Below, one piece after another: positions 21,587-33,511 of a stretch of 64,000 bases of DNA. The stretch's first letter is position 1. Every line of letters starts with the position of its first letter. The stretch comes from Halictus rubicundus. Taxonomy: Eukaryota; Arthropoda; Insecta; Hymenoptera; Halictidae. The position numbers and the translations under genes were made by a program. The stretch is taken from contig NC_135163.1 of the NCBI RefSeq assembly GCF_050948215.1, forward strand, positions 2,976,001 to 3,040,000, written 5' to 3'. The notes under the pieces were generated by a model. It ran no database searches, was not told where the DNA came from, and saw only the letters and a list, made by a program, of their open reading frames with translations.

Positions 21587-23059
21587 ATGGAATCAAGTGC
21601 AGGGAAACCAGAATCAAATAAAAGTAGGAGGACGCTCTCCCTGGTACAACGCTCTGAAATTGCTCGGCATATAGAGTGCGGAGTATCTATTAGCAGACTA
21701 GCAGCAGAATTCGACATTCATCCGACTACAGTTCGCCGTATTCGGCAATCTGCAGACATGGTAACTCAGTTCCTCGAGGAGAGTGGTGGGATAACAAAGC
21801 GACGAAATTTACGGAAAACAGTACATCAGGAATTGGATAATCTTCTGTATGCGTGGTTTCTAGAACGAAAAGCGAATTGCCAATCAACGTCGATTCCGAT
21901 AATGTCGGATAAGGCGATAGAGATAAATAAGGAACTTGGGGGACCTGCAGACTTCAAGGCGAGTGACGGATGGATTCGGGGATTCAAAAACCGACATCGC
22001 ATACGTACACATTACCATCACTCTAAGTCAGATCCTAATGTTGCGTACGCGCAAGAGTTTGCGGATAAATTCGTTCGACAGTTGGAAGAGGAAGGGATCG
22101 AGTATGAAAATGTTTACAACATGAACGAGACTAGTCTCGTGTGGAAAACTCTCCCTCTGAGGAACAACATGCAGTGGGAAGAACGATCGGTTAAATTGGG
22201 GAAACTGAACAAAGATAGAGTGACAGTCGGTTTTTGCACTAACGTCACAGGCAGCCATAAACATGCTCCGTTATTTATATACAGATTCGAAAGTCCAAGG
22301 GTGTTGAAACACGCGAAACATAAGCTACCTGTGATCTACAAGTACCGCGAGGACGGTACGGTGGACCAAAAACTTTTTGTTGACTGGTATCAGAATCACT
22401 TTAAACCGGACGTGATGAAGTATCAGTTGCAGCACGGGACATGTGGGAAAGTCATTCTTCTATTGGATAATTCTAGGACATACACTGCTGAGATACTTGA
22501 ACAATTCAAGAATGACGAGAGATACGAGATTGTTCTCTTGCCTCCCAATACTAGCCATTTAATTCAGCCTATAGATGGACTAATCTCGAAGACGAAAAAG
22601 TCTTATCACGACAAGATGTGTCGAATGATAAAGATGAGAAACCAAATTAAAGACTTTTGTGCCAATTATGACCTTAAAGACTGTATTAATTTGTTATACG
22701 AGGCATGGTCAGAGATTCATGCTGCTGACATAAGAGAAGCATGGAGGAGTCTTATTAAAGGAATTCCTAAAGTACTGGACATCGAGAAAGAAGAGGATTT
22801 TTTCAATCAACAAGAAATGGAGGACTCAACAAATAGAAGAGAGGGGGAACCTATAAATAGAACTGTTGATTGCTCATCGGGACAATTGACGACTAATAAC
22901 GATTTACAGATTAGCAAAGTAACGCCATTGTCCAATGCAGTTACCAATGAAGAAAAAATTAGTAGGGCCTTTAGGACGTTAGTTCTTTGGTCTCAAAAGC
23001 AATCAAAAATAATTGAATTCAATATGAAATGTTTACAAAATTATTACGAGGGGAGGTGA
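21587..23059 (+). CDS. Tigger/jerky-like DDE-1 family protein, first catalytic Asp replaced by Asn
   Basis: An uninterrupted 490-codon ORF. Residues 14-60 form a psq/CENP-B-type helix-turn-helix (SLVQRSEIARHIE, ISRLAAEFDIHPTTVRRIR). Residues 75-140 form a second CENP-B-type DNA-binding domain (SDGWIRGFKNRHRIR). Residues 170-370 are a DDE_1 domain. The family motif N-x-D-E-T reads NMNET at 178-182, so Asp180 is Asn; Asp294 (LLLDNSRTY) and Asp330 (IQPIDGLI) remain. Known members are pogo/Tigger transposases and host genes such as jerky and CENP-B. The ATG (AACAATGG, strong context) sits about 14 bases after a good 3' splice site, suggesting a 5' non-coding exon. Inverted ends were not found. 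It could be a domesticated gene or a freshly inactivated transposon. Confidence 0.85.
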   Translation: MESSAGKPESNKSRRTLSLVQRSEIARHIECGVSISRLAAEFDIHPTTVRRIRQSADMVTQFLEESGGITKRRNLRKTVHQELDNLLYAWFLERKANCQSTSIPIMSDKAIEINKELGGPADFKASDGWIRGFKNRHRIRTHYHHSKSDPNVAYAQEFADKFVRQLEEEGIEYENVYNMNETSLVWKTLPLRNNMQWEERSVKLGKLNKDRVTVGFCTNVTGSHKHAPLFIYRFESPRVLKHAKHKLPVIYKYREDGTVDQKLFVDWYQNHFKPDVMKYQLQHGTCGKVILLLDNSRTYTAEILEQFKNDERYEIVLLPPNTSHLIQPIDGLISKTKKSYHDKMCRMIKMRNQIKDFCANYDLKDCINLLYEAWSEIHAADIREAWRSLIKGIPKVLDIEKEEDFFNQQEMEDSTNRREGEPINRTVDCSSGQLTTNNDLQISKVTPLSNAVTNEEKISRAFRTLVLWSQKQSKIIEFNMKCLQNYYEGR

Positions 23060-26000
23060 CGTTTGATGATGGAGATATAGTATAGAAAATTATTGCAAAG
23101 ATGTACTGACAGACTGAGAATGTTGAAATATTTCTACACTTAATTTTAAATTGTTATACTATTTGTAAGAATCAATACAGACTAATTTGTGTTATCGAAA
23201 GAAAGATTGTTTCTATTTGAACATCAAATTCTCATTGCGTAAAACATCTGTACAAATACAACCTACCTAAGAAAGTTAGAGTTCAGGCAGACTAGATTTA
23301 AGCATTGTTGGTTCTAAAAATACAATGTTGTATCTTTCGATTAATTAAAAACGTATCGATTCATGCATTTTGCTTATCGACGTGAAATGTTAGATTATTT
23401 TATGAAACAATTAAAAATCGATTTTTTATGGAAATATTAAATTCTGTATGAGTTTGAAATTTGCAAATATACTGAACGCGTTACAGAGTTTTGTGATCGA
23501 AATTGACTACCTTACCGAACAAATCCATAGCGCCTTTTTCTCATACTCGACAGAAAATAGAACTATGTCTATATATGAACGCATGTGGGAAATGGTGAGG
23601 ACATACAAATCAGCAATCACATTTAGGAAAATAAAATTGATTGCACGAGCTTTGGAAAAACCATGTATTATAGAATAATAATAGATTACATTGTTCGTGG
23701 TAATAATGATATAATAAATCAGAATATACCTGACAATAGTAGTAAGAACCTAAAGTAACGCGAATACTGAATACATATTATTAACAATAATGAGAGGAGG
23801 GACTTTGGGGTGGGGGGAGGGGTGTTGGCAAAAGGAAGGGGCCAAGCCGCTCAGAACTGCGTTTCAAGTAAAAAAAAAAAAGATAAAGAAAAATTACAGC
23901 AACAGCGGATTCGATAAAAATTAGTAAGATCTTTGAACATTAAAAACGTAATACTCTACGATGTTGTCGTACCTTGACTGTTAATTGTGTTTTTTCGAAT
24001 TTTGTAAAAAGAATCGACTAAACAGCTTACGACGCAAAAACAATTTCAGTCACGTACACAGATCCGCTCCTCTTCAAAAATAAGATATCGTTTTTCGAGT
24101 AAAAGGTTGCGACAACAGACAAAAAAATAAGAGCGAGGAAAAAAGAGTAAAATAGAAAGAAAAACAACATACATTGAGGAATGATAGATTGGCTGTATTC
24201 GTTAAGACTTATCGTTAAAGTAATTATGGTCAATTACCGAGCAAACAGTTAACAATTGTGTTCGTTTAAAAAGAATCGCGTCCGAGGCGCTCATTTATAT
24301 AAAATGTAACGTCTTTTTCTGGAAAAATAATAAAATAGACGATTTACGTTCTCTCCGGTAGAGCATGAAATTCGTAATGCTCCGTTACACGCTGTTGTGT
24401 TAAAAAGGGAGAGAAAGAGAAAGAAAATAAAATAAGTGAAAAATAGAGGGAAGGCCCACGTGTTTGCAATATGTATGAAAAACACGCGAGGTATGTATCA
24501 TCCGTGTACCGTACGTAAAACGTTGCATTCCTAACAATTTATCGTTCGTCGACACGAGTTTATTTATTGCCAAACGAATAACCGACCGTGATTCCTTCCT
24601 TTTCTCTTTACATGATCTTAAAAACCGGAAAAAAGATGATTAAGACGATGAATAAGAGAAACAGGCAGAGAGAAAGAGTGAAAAAAAGATTAACAACGAA
24701 AAAAGAAAGAAGATCAAGTACAATTTCCATTTTTCCACCCGAGAGCCAGCTCGTTTTGGGAATAATTCGTTATATCCAGACTTCTGGAAATCGTTTGGTC
24801 GCACCCTGGTCTTGCGGATTGGTCCTTTCCCGTCGACGCCATGTTTATCAATAATTACGCTAATTTATTCACGAGCTGAGATCTTAACCTTATGAACGAA
24901 AGCACCTCGAATACACTAAACGAGAATAACAAAAAACAAGAAAAGAAAAAAAACAAAAGAAATCGAGTAGTGTTTCGGAATTAAAAAAATAGGGAGGACG
25001 ACCGAAACGAGAGTGTCGAGGTTGTGATTGGCTAAATTGCATGGACAGATCACGCCGGACATGTTCTTGCTTATTTCATTCGTTTTTTTTTTTTTGGTTT
25101 TTGTATTTTTCTTAAATGTCAATTACTTAACGGCTGTAAACGATCCACGGGAGGGGCGAGTATATTGTTTTTCCATTTTTTTTTCTTCGTTTAAATATCA
25201 AAGCATGCAATTCACGAGTCGCGAGAACGCACGGCACGAGACACTGGTCTAAACAACGCTAAATAGTAAATCGGTAGGACGATGTCGTTTCGCGTGGCAG
25301 CGATACTCTTTCCGGTTTTTGCATTTAGAATGCAAAACGGCACGTCGAATTTACGGAGGCCTCGCGATTGTTCGATGCAGCCTAGTGCATCGAACTGATA
25401 TTCGAAGCCGGAGTTCATTAATTGACCGTCACGTAATTTCTATTACCCTAGAGTCAAGGATAAGTAGACCAATGACCGAAACGAACTATTTTCGTTTGAA
25501 TAGTTTTACGAACCATCGAAAGCTTCTTAGACAAAGCTCGAATAGTTGCGGCGGAACAGCACGCCTGGATTCGACAAGAAAAAAGCTGGTCAATCAACAA
25601 ATTGTTCGAGAGTAAACGTTCCTCCGTGACGCCCACTTTGCAACAATTCACGAAGGTTTGGCAGCCCTGTGTTTCTGTTTGCAACTAACATACTATGGCA
25701 TACGTTAGAGCTTACAGCTATTAATACCGAGTATACCCGAGCAGAAGAAATAATACTCGTGGAAACTATGAAAATTCAAATTACACCCGAGTTAGATGTC
25801 TCTAGATCGGATCGGAAATATTCGCGTGAATAGAGTGACGCGGGACAATTCGAGACTTCTTCTGTTAATTATATTCGTGTTTTTTTTTTCTCCTAAAAAG
25901 AAGTCAAACCATCTAACTTCAAAGAACCGATGTTGTAAGTTTATGCGGCACAGCCATCTTCGATTAACAACGGTTACATTCGAAACTACTTGTACTTTAA

Positions 26001-27383
26001 TCAACGGAAATTATTTCTTCAATTTTTCCATGATTGCAAGATGGTTTTATAGTTCCCTAAAAAATGCATTGAATGATGAGTTTACTTGGCACTTCTCTCG
26101 TAATAACACAAAGAATAATGCACATAATAAAGATATTTAACATTATTCATTCACGTCGAACATTTCCGATTTCCTAGCTTTGTAGGTAACAAAGCTTAGT
26201 ACGTATCTGTAGCTAAGTATTTTATAAGTGTTCAAGAAAATTTATCCACTCAGGCATCTGGGTACTTGAATCAATTTGATAGTTCTAATTAGAATGCCGC
26301 GACAGAATTAGTGGGTGTGCTGAATGGTCGAAACACGTTTTCCTTCCATTAACTTTAAAAACCGTATTCGAAGTCTCATGCCACGCGTAAGATCTTATAT
26401 TACGTGTACGAGTATGAAAAATAAAGAAGGCAAAAAGGGTTATCGCATGAGAACGCTGACGCATAGATGAAATCTTGAATACGATCTTTAAGGGCTACAC
26501 CAAAGATCTAGTTCGTATTGTAATCCATGATTACAATACTTTACGTGTATCGATTTGCGTCACCCGATAGAATTCCGAAGATAAATTCCACTAACTGTTT
26601 GTAAGAAAGTAAGTACGCGATGACCGACCATTTCGCCATCTTGAAACCGTCTTCTCGGGCTATTCTATGGGAACGACTCAATACGTTGCATAACGTACAT
26701 TCATTACTCGGATTGAAGATGCACTAATCGGTTTCTCTTTTTTCCCTTGTAGGTAAATTCGAAACTGTACCATTCCGGATGCGTATCTAATCGAATCCAA
26801 ACTCGAGAGTTGCAATTCATGTTGAGTACATCCAGCGTAGGAACGTTGATAGTGTCCCGTAGTCTGTCACTTTGAATAGCGCTGTGTAGTTGCAGTTAAT
26901 ATTAGTTCTTTTCACTCGGAGATTAATCGACATGCGTTACTGGAAGTACAAGTCAGTTGACGGACTTCGGCAAGTGAAACGTGTGTGTCACGACCTTCGG
27001 TCGCTCGAGTTTATAATTCTCTATATGGAAAAATTATCACGGAGAACACTTCTTCTTTGTCCACGCAGTGTTTAAAAGCAGTCGCTCTGCTTTAAAATCC
27101 AGTTAAATTAAGATCATTCGTTAAAAACTTCTTCATGGTTGGTTCGTTTGCGAACGTCCAGAGAAAATTGATATCGTCGCTTCTGTTGGCGTTTTGGTTG
27201 ACTGAGCTTCAAGGATTCGAGCAACTTTGACTATGATCCGTCTTCATAAAATTATGCTAAGGAAGACGAGTGGATTCGTCGGAAAAAATAAACGGCGGTT
27301 AGCAAAAGCACGTCCTATCGTTTCTTAGATGTGTTGTGATTCGTGTCCCCCTCATTAGCATCTGCTTCATCCTGACTTCATCT
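23060..27383. other. AT-rich spacer between the Tigger-like ORF and the PIH gene
   Basis: Apart from a short glutamate-receptor-like fragment at 23448-23678, no gene is supported. There are A-runs, a G-rich patch at about 23795-23850, and scattered short ORFs of random composition. Confidence 0.55.
23448..23678 (+). pseudogene. Ionotropic glutamate receptor-like fragment
   Basis: The 76-residue frame contains IDYLTEQI, then AFFSYSTENRTMSIYERMW, then IARALEKPCIIE. This resembles the kainate/AMPA ligand-binding core order: a DDLA/TEQT segment, a GST..FF segment, the YxRMW motif and an RAL-x-K-YAFIxE segment. The glycine-rich link between the first two parts is missing and a stop follows the last Glu. 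The match is by eye and short. It may be a decayed gene copy, or chance plus composition bias. Confidence 0.33.
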
Positions 27384-27389
27384 TTTATT
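27384..27389 (-). terminator. Poly(A) signal of the PIH-domain gene
   Basis: AATAAA on the minus strand is 83 bases past the TGA at 27472-27474, a normal 3' UTR spacing. Confidence 0.5.
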
Positions 27390-27471
27390 GGTTGACGTTC
27401 TATCTATTTACATGGGATTCATTGCTCTGTAGCTGTGAGCTGGTACATCATACCAGCTGTATGCCAGGCTA

Positions 27472-29184
27472 TCACGAGAGCACAGGACTAACCTCGGTGG
27501 CGTCCTTGCAGTCTTGAATAGATATCTGAGCTAATTCGTGTACTACTTCTTCCTGAGTAGTTGTCTCGGATTTCTTTAATATCTTGTATCCTTGCTGTAC
27601 TTCCTCGTTCTCGCCGTTAGACTTAACATTACTCTTCGCTTGTCCATTCGTTTTTCGTTTACCTGAAGACTCTTCGCTGGACATTCCCGGGTGAATTTTG
27701 AAGACGCTCTTGATAATGCTGTTGACCGTAGTCTGAGAACGTTTCGGACTGTCGTTCTTCTGGTCAGAAACAAACCTAATACGAGTCGTTCTGTTGCTCT
27801 CTGTATTTTCTTTGTGTTTGTTCCCCTTCGTCACAATGGTCTTCGACTTCGGATACTTCTGTTCGGATGAATTTTGGCCGTTTAAAACGTCCACGTTCTT
27901 TGTCTTTTGCACCTTCTCCTCCAAAGGAGTTACGTTCTCGACAGAGTTGGGTGTGTCTCGCCCGATAGTCGCCGAACATGAGTCAACAGCACGAGTATCG
28001 TGCAGCTTTCTTGATGACTCGAATCCCTCGTTTTCGGAATCGTTACCTTTCTTCACGTCTTCGTCCAAATCCGTGACTTGAACGTTGTTTGCCTCTTCGA
28101 CTAAACTTTTTTCCGTATGTACTTTATTATTATCCGCGAGCGCGTGATTAGCCGTGTTATCTTGTCTATCGTTTAACGGCAATTCCCTTTGTAAAACCTT
28201 TACGGGACTTTTAGGTTTTGTGCTATTGTCGGAAGCATCTTTATTTTGACAATTTGTACAGGAAGATTGTTTGGAATGAGTGGGAGAGTTCACTTGTCTT
28301 TTGCTGGCGTTATTCTTTTGGGCTATGCCCATGTGTGGTCTACCTAATCTCATAACGTTAATCGACGAGTTGGTATGAAGATTGAACGACGACGGTGGTT
28401 CGTATTGTGGAATTAACTGGGCGCGATTCAAATGTATCTGTTGCTGTTGCTGCGGTTGCATCCTATTATGCATATCGAATTGCATCGTGTTATCCATTCG
28501 TTGCTGGTAATTAATGTACGGTTGAAAAGATTTTCCTAAATTTGTGTTCATATTCGGATTCATATTTGCGTTCGTGGTTGGACCGTAATTAAGATTGGTG
28601 TTAGGATGCATATTCGAATTCACATACTGGGGCACCATCTGTCTTGGCAATTGCTGAAATTGATACTGTGGACCTGGATATGCAGGGCAATTTTGTTGGG
28701 GGATATTCTGTACTATATTCTCTCTACCACGTTCTCTATAGTTATAGCGATCTTGTGCAATCCGTGGAACGTTACCGTGATATTGCTGTTGCACTATTTG
28801 TCCTGACTGATACATTTGATCGTTTTGCGGAATCACTGGAGTTTGAGACTGATGACCGTAGCCTTCGTAATGCATACCTTCATTACTCATTGACCTACCA
28901 TATGCTACACTTGTATGATACTGAGGAGGTTGCGATGTGCACTCTTGCTGCTGGTGCTCTTGATATTGAGGATACTGGGGAACCATTGGTTGTGCATCAA
29001 TCCAAGTCTCTTGTTGAGGGGGTGGTTGTTCTAAGTCTTGTTTGGCTTGTACTGCATTCCAGACTTCTTTTAATTCACCAGTGATATCTCGATCCTTTAA
29101 TATTGTATATTGTCGCGTGAAAACTACTCCTGTATTCACCGTTTCCACAAAGTCTAGTAAAAGCTCAATTAAACTGGAACGCTT
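27472..29184 (-). CDS. PIH gene last coding exon
   Basis: The acceptor tttttactgtag precedes KRSSLIELLLDFVE, finishing the PIH domain. The low-complexity tail follows and ends DATEVSPVLS. A 1.7-kb single exon is long for this gene family. Confidence 0.82.
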   Translation of the reverse strand, partial: KRSSLIELLLDFVETVNTGVVFTRQYTILKDRDITGELKEVWNAVQAKQDLEQPPPQQETWIDAQPMVPQYPQYQEHQQQECTSQPPQYHTSVAYGRSMSNEGMHYEGYGHQSQTPVIPQNDQMYQSGQIVQQQYHGNVPRIAQDRYNYRERGRENIVQNIPQQNCPAYPGPQYQFQQLPRQMVPQYVNSNMHPNTNLNYGPTTNANMNPNMNTNLGKSFQPYINYQQRMDNTMQFDMHNRMQPQQQQQIHLNRAQLIPQYEPPSSFNLHTNSSINVMRLGRPHMGIAQKNNASKRQVNSPTHSKQSSCTNCQNKDASDNSTKPKSPVKVLQRELPLNDRQDNTANHALADNNKVHTEKSLVEEANNVQVTDLDEDVKKGNDSENEGFESSRKLHDTRAVDSCSATIGRDTPNSVENVTPLEEKVQKTKNVDVLNGQNSSEQKYPKSKTIVTKGNKHKENTESNRTTRIRFVSDQKNDSPKRSQTTVNSIIKSVFKIHPGMSSEESSGKRKTNGQAKSNVKSNGENEEVQQGYKILKKSETTTQEEVVHELAQISIQDCKDATEVSPVLS

Positions 29185-29727
29185 CTACAGTAAAAAGACA
29201 CTCATATTGGCAACTGGCCCATAATTATTAAATATTATATTTCTGTACTAAAAGATACCTTTGGATCCTGAGCATTTTTTCCATTGATTCGAAGAACTTC
29301 TGGATTTGCCATTACTGCAAACACAATAGCTTCTGCTTTCGTACGAGGCGGTCGTACTCGCATCCCTCCATAAAGCGGTACTGGCTGGGTAGGTTTCAAA
29401 GGCATTGCAATTTTTTCCCAAGATAAAACATTTACATAACATGGGACTGCAGTACCCTAAAGTAAACCACAACAACATAATTTATAACAGAAAGCGTGGT
29501 TGTGAAAATACAAAACTTTACGATCTTTAACCAGAAGGGATTTCAAAGGTTTGTACAACAAAACAGATAATTTTTTCATAGATGTAAACCTCTGGCGATT
29601 ATCCTTTATAGCCTGTATAATAAAAGTATACCTGTATAAAGTCTTGTATACACATATGAGGTTGAGGTGGATTTCTGAATAGACGAGTGCTATTGCGCTT
29701 CATCCTTGTAGTACCACCTTCAGTCAT
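27472..29727 (-). CDS. PIH-domain protein with a long Q/N-rich tail
   Basis: Coding exons are 29727-29632, 29456-29259 and 29184-27472, all joined in phase 0, giving 668 aa. Residues 25-130 match the PIH fold of PIH1D2/PIH1D1-type adaptors: PHMCIQDFIQG, CYVNVLSWEKIAMP, PVPLYGG, AIVFAVMANPEVL, then LIELLLDFVETVNTGVVF and QYTILKD. PIH proteins link HSP90/R2TP to client assembly, including axonemal dynein arms. The 530-residue tail is unusual. The first half is rich in Gln, Asn, Pro and Tyr (repeated NMNPNMNTN-type runs). The second half is charged, with Ser/Lys-rich stretches. The C-terminal CS domain of most PIH proteins was not seen. The Met at 29148 is internal; exons 1 and 2 supply half the domain. 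Confidence 0.82.
29259..29456 (-). CDS. PIH gene second coding exon
   Basis: This exon has sixty-six codons carrying the heart of the PIH domain (NVLSWEKIAMP, PVPLYGG, VMANPEVL). It is bounded by actttag and gtatct, in phase 0 on both sides. Confidence 0.85.
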
Positions 29728-29734
29728 TTTGCAA
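29632..29734 (-). CDS. PIH gene first coding exon
   Basis: The acceptor ttattttcag at 29744-29735 precedes TTGCAAA and the ATG at 29727, so a 5' UTR exon lies upstream. It encodes 32 residues ending CIQDFIQ before a gtatac donor. Confidence 0.75.
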
Positions 29735-30742
29735 CTGAAAATAAGCGTTTATTGAATTATACATGCAACTGGAGTAGAATAGATATTTCTTTACACCCGT
29801 ACTATGAGTCAGATATCACAACAGAATTATGTTAAAAATAACGTTTTATATTAGCGCCCTTATCGTACTACCATCACGAAAAAATCACGCATTATTTCGA
29901 ATTTACTCCATTACGTTATTGTAAACGATAAAAATCTACTTTGCGAGTAGAGAACGCCATTTACCGACGACATTTATATATTTTATTAAAACTATTTAAA
30001 ACCGAAACAGAATTATCACAACATCGGTAGTTAGGTCGCGCAAGCATTACCACGCCGTGCGTAGAAATAGTAGATGGGGTGGTTGAAAATTTTTAACAAC
30101 AAATGTGGCGGAGCGAACGCGTCAAATTGCACGCTGGTACGTATATAACGCGTCGCCGAGCTTTTAAAACAGAAAGAAAAGAAAATTTTCGAAATGAACG
30201 CTTCCGACGCAAATCCGATAGGGGTAGTTGTGTTAAAAAATGGGAGAATTTTTCTGAGATCTCAGATCCATTAGAGCCCTCTCTCTGGCCTATCAACGTA
30301 GATTGTCAATATAACCTCAAAATACTTTCAGTTTATACACTAAATATTTGGGCCAATCTAAACGGAAGGATTATTCATATGACGCAATACGTTACCCGAA
30401 TAGTATGTAATCTCCAATTACGTAAACTTACCCCACAGAGCTGTTTCACAAGTAAAAAACACTCAAACAACTAGGGATACGACACGATACATTATCGGAC
30501 AGCTTCGGTGGAAAAGATCCATCGCTCCTTTTGTTTATTATTTTTCTGGAGTCTGCGCGATTAAAATGACCACAGGCGCTGTGTCGCCTTACGTGTACGC
30601 CTCTGGAACTAAAACATCCAACATGGCCGAAAACGGAAGTCGTAGTTCGTGCGTAACTGTGAAGCGGCCGAAAAAGTCACTAGATTTTGATTCTCGTTAG
30701 AGTCGTTACTCTTTTGAGTTTCTTTACAGTTGTCCGTTTACG
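29735..30742. other. Region upstream of the PIH gene, possibly a shared promoter zone
   Basis: This should contain the PIH 5' UTR exon and promoter on the minus strand. Around 30600-30650 a CAACATGGCCG word (YY1-like) and ACGGAAGT (ETS-like) precede a possible plus-strand first exon. No ORF of interest was found. Confidence 0.35.
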
Positions 30743-30759
30743 ATGTCATCACAACAAAT
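30743..30759 (+). CDS. Possible first coding exon of an unidentified plus-strand gene
   Basis: ATGTCATCACAACAAAT is followed directly by gtaagt, and upstream sequence has promoter-like YY1 and ETS words. It would encode MSSQQ plus two bases. No matching second exon was found in the window, so a long first intron would be needed. This is an inference from one strong donor and context. Confidence 0.28.
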
Positions 30760-33344
30760 GTAAGTAAACTGTTCTCTCGTTACATTTGTACTAATTATTT
30801 CATGAAATAGAGTAAATTACGATTTACTTGTTTAATGATCTGATTTGGTGTCAAGTGTAAAATTGACAGGATGTTTTTTCGAATAAACCGTCGAACAAAA
30901 ACGATTTTTGAATCGTGCTGTCTCAAAGCAATTATGAGCCGTGTTGCGCGTAAACATCTAACGTAATGGATCAGCTACCAACATATATACATTATCGTAT
31001 ATTTCGCAACACGTTTTTATTTCATTTACGGATCGCATTACCACAATACGTACTCCGCGCGATATTTCTAACGTGTTATTATTTTTGTTGGTTTCGCGTC
31101 GAATGATTCACCAACATTTACCCGCCGCCCTCGTATATTCCGTGCGCTTTTACCATTCCATGATAACACACACCGAACGCTGTTTCGGAAAGCTGAAAAA
31201 TGTATATCATTACGCGGATTACATTCTCACTGATATTTATTATCACGTTTCACAGTTTGATACACTTCTCCTCGCAAACTGTAAAATCCGGTGTTTTCGT
31301 TGCGCAATTTACCGGGGCGAAAATAAAATAAAAGCTTTACGAGACCTCATAGCTTGTGTAATTTCAAATAATTTTCGTTTCCGGGTAACTGCATTTTCGT
31401 AGACAAATTGTCTATTTACCTCTTTCTAACTTTCCTATTTAACTTTCTATTTACCTCTTTCTAACTATTTACCTCTATTTAACTTTCGCTCTTTATTTCA
31501 TGTTACATTCTCATGAATTGTCTCAGTATTAGTAGGTCTCTATTCAAATTCGGGTAGCCTATTCGTACGTCGTTATAAGACTGCAGATTTTATGCATTTA
31601 CAGAGAGAACGCTGTTGCATTTTTTTTCAACCGATTCAAATTATTAAGAAAAGAAACAAATGTCTGTACAGGTTCAGTATCTCGCAATTAATCAAGATAA
31701 TTTTTATTTTGCATCAAAATCTTGCAAAATTTTGCGCTTGTTCTTTTTCTTAAATAAAATTCAACGCGACCATTGTCGACATTTATTTTAGAAGCAATTG
31801 TTTAATTATCACTACACATAGAAAGTTTTACACGAGATTACCTCTCCGGATTGCAAATGACTTCTTTCTAATCACGGTTATGTACATTTACAATGAGTAA
31901 TAACTAAATCGTTAGCCCTTTGAGGACGATTGTCGATATATTGGCGACATCATGATTGTACATATAGTTCTCAGAGCTGCAAACAAATAATTTAATTGTG
32001 TACACAGTAAAAAATTAGTAGACATTATTGCTATATATTGCAATGAAAATTACGAATAGTGAGAAATATTATATAACTTTTCTACATCCTGTAATATTGT
32101 ATACTGTTGTATTATATAGTATACTGTCTCCAATAAATTTTGTTCGAATTTGCATAGCCATCCGCAATCTATACATTATCTGTGTCTACGCAGGAAATAT
32201 TTTTAGTCTTCTAAAAAATTCTTGTCAGCGACGAGTGAAAATTAGAACATATTTATATTTGCGACCGAACAGATTCATGCAGCATCCCAACATACGTAAC
32301 ACGTGATTATATTTCGGCAAAAATACAATGTCGTTGAACCATTTATCAGGAGTCATTATGACGACCTCGACGAGATACGAAAAAGAGGAAGGATAGAAAT
32401 TTGATAAAAGTGTCTCGACCAAATGACGAGAGACTAAAAGGCTTCGGTCGTAATTGCTGGCAGTTGGTGTCCCGCGAAGCCTATAATTTATTACGGAAGC
32501 TCGTGAAGTTTTCCTCTGCCTTCTCGCCTCGCCTATCCCCCTTCCCCCGTTCCACCGTCTCTTCTTATTACTAGCAAATTTATTTATGGCGCGATTATCG
32601 CGGGGCGAACAGTGAGAAACACGCGCGTCGATTCCGTGGTCCCATGAGCGCGAGCCCGCCAGAAAAAATCCGGTACCAGGCCGAAGCAGGCTGTTGGAAC
32701 ACGCTGTAGAACGCGAGCGGCATGGAAGACTGTAGTTAGCGACTATTAATATCATCGATCGGGATCGATAGTTGCCTGCGAGGCGTCATAATGATACGGT
32801 GGGATCGGGACCGGACCTCATCCCGATGCTCTTCCGATATGCCACGTACACACGTCGGTACCCGACGTGCACGAGTGGCGCCGCTAACAATCCGCAGGAT
32901 GATCCTCCTCGGGGAACAAACTAGGCAACGATAACTTATTTCGGAACGTTTAATTGTTATTCCTCTCGCTGCTCGAACCGGCTAGACTCGAACCGACTGT
33001 GCTACCAATTACAGTAGAACCTTGCTTGTCGGTGAACAATGCAGTTCCGATGAACGATGGGTTCCTACAATAGAGTTCACTGGCTGTCCCCATTAGCTGC
33101 TGCTCTTAGCAGTTCCCATAATAGGAACCGACGCGACGCTCGGACACAACTGCGGCTGATCAAACCATTTTGAGCCAAACTTTCACGGTAGAACCTCGCT
33201 GGTTGCACGTTGTTCCTCTCCCTAACCTGGCTCGGCATTTTATGTAGCCATCGCGAGTTCCAGAGTATCTCATTCAAAAAACCGATTTTATTGTCAGTAC
33301 ATATGTCCCAGGATTAAATTGCCTACGTACTACAAGTCCTATAT
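30760..33344. other. AT-rich spacer or intron
   Basis: Short ORFs only. A degenerate TATTTACCTCTTTCTAAC motif repeats at 31410-31485. A GC-richer patch at 32460-33250 carries no recognisable protein. TTAACCC/CCTTTGAGGACG words near 31915 resemble MITE ends. Confidence 0.5.
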
Positions 33345-33511
33345 ATTAGGGGTACCCGTAAGTAATCAATTATTTGCAAAGAATTTGTTTTGCCTTTAGT
33401 TCTGTACGGATCTTTGAAGAGGAAACACGCATTCTTTTACTGTTTTCGGTAAAGCAGTCTGTGTTCAAAATATTCTAAAAAGTATAATTTTTTTTACAAC
33501 CCTGTAATAAA

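Noticed and set aside
27472..29148. Start of the PIH gene at the Met at 29148
   Set aside because: The Met is inside the PIH domain. Two upstream exons in phase supply the first 98 residues and the domain's conserved core.
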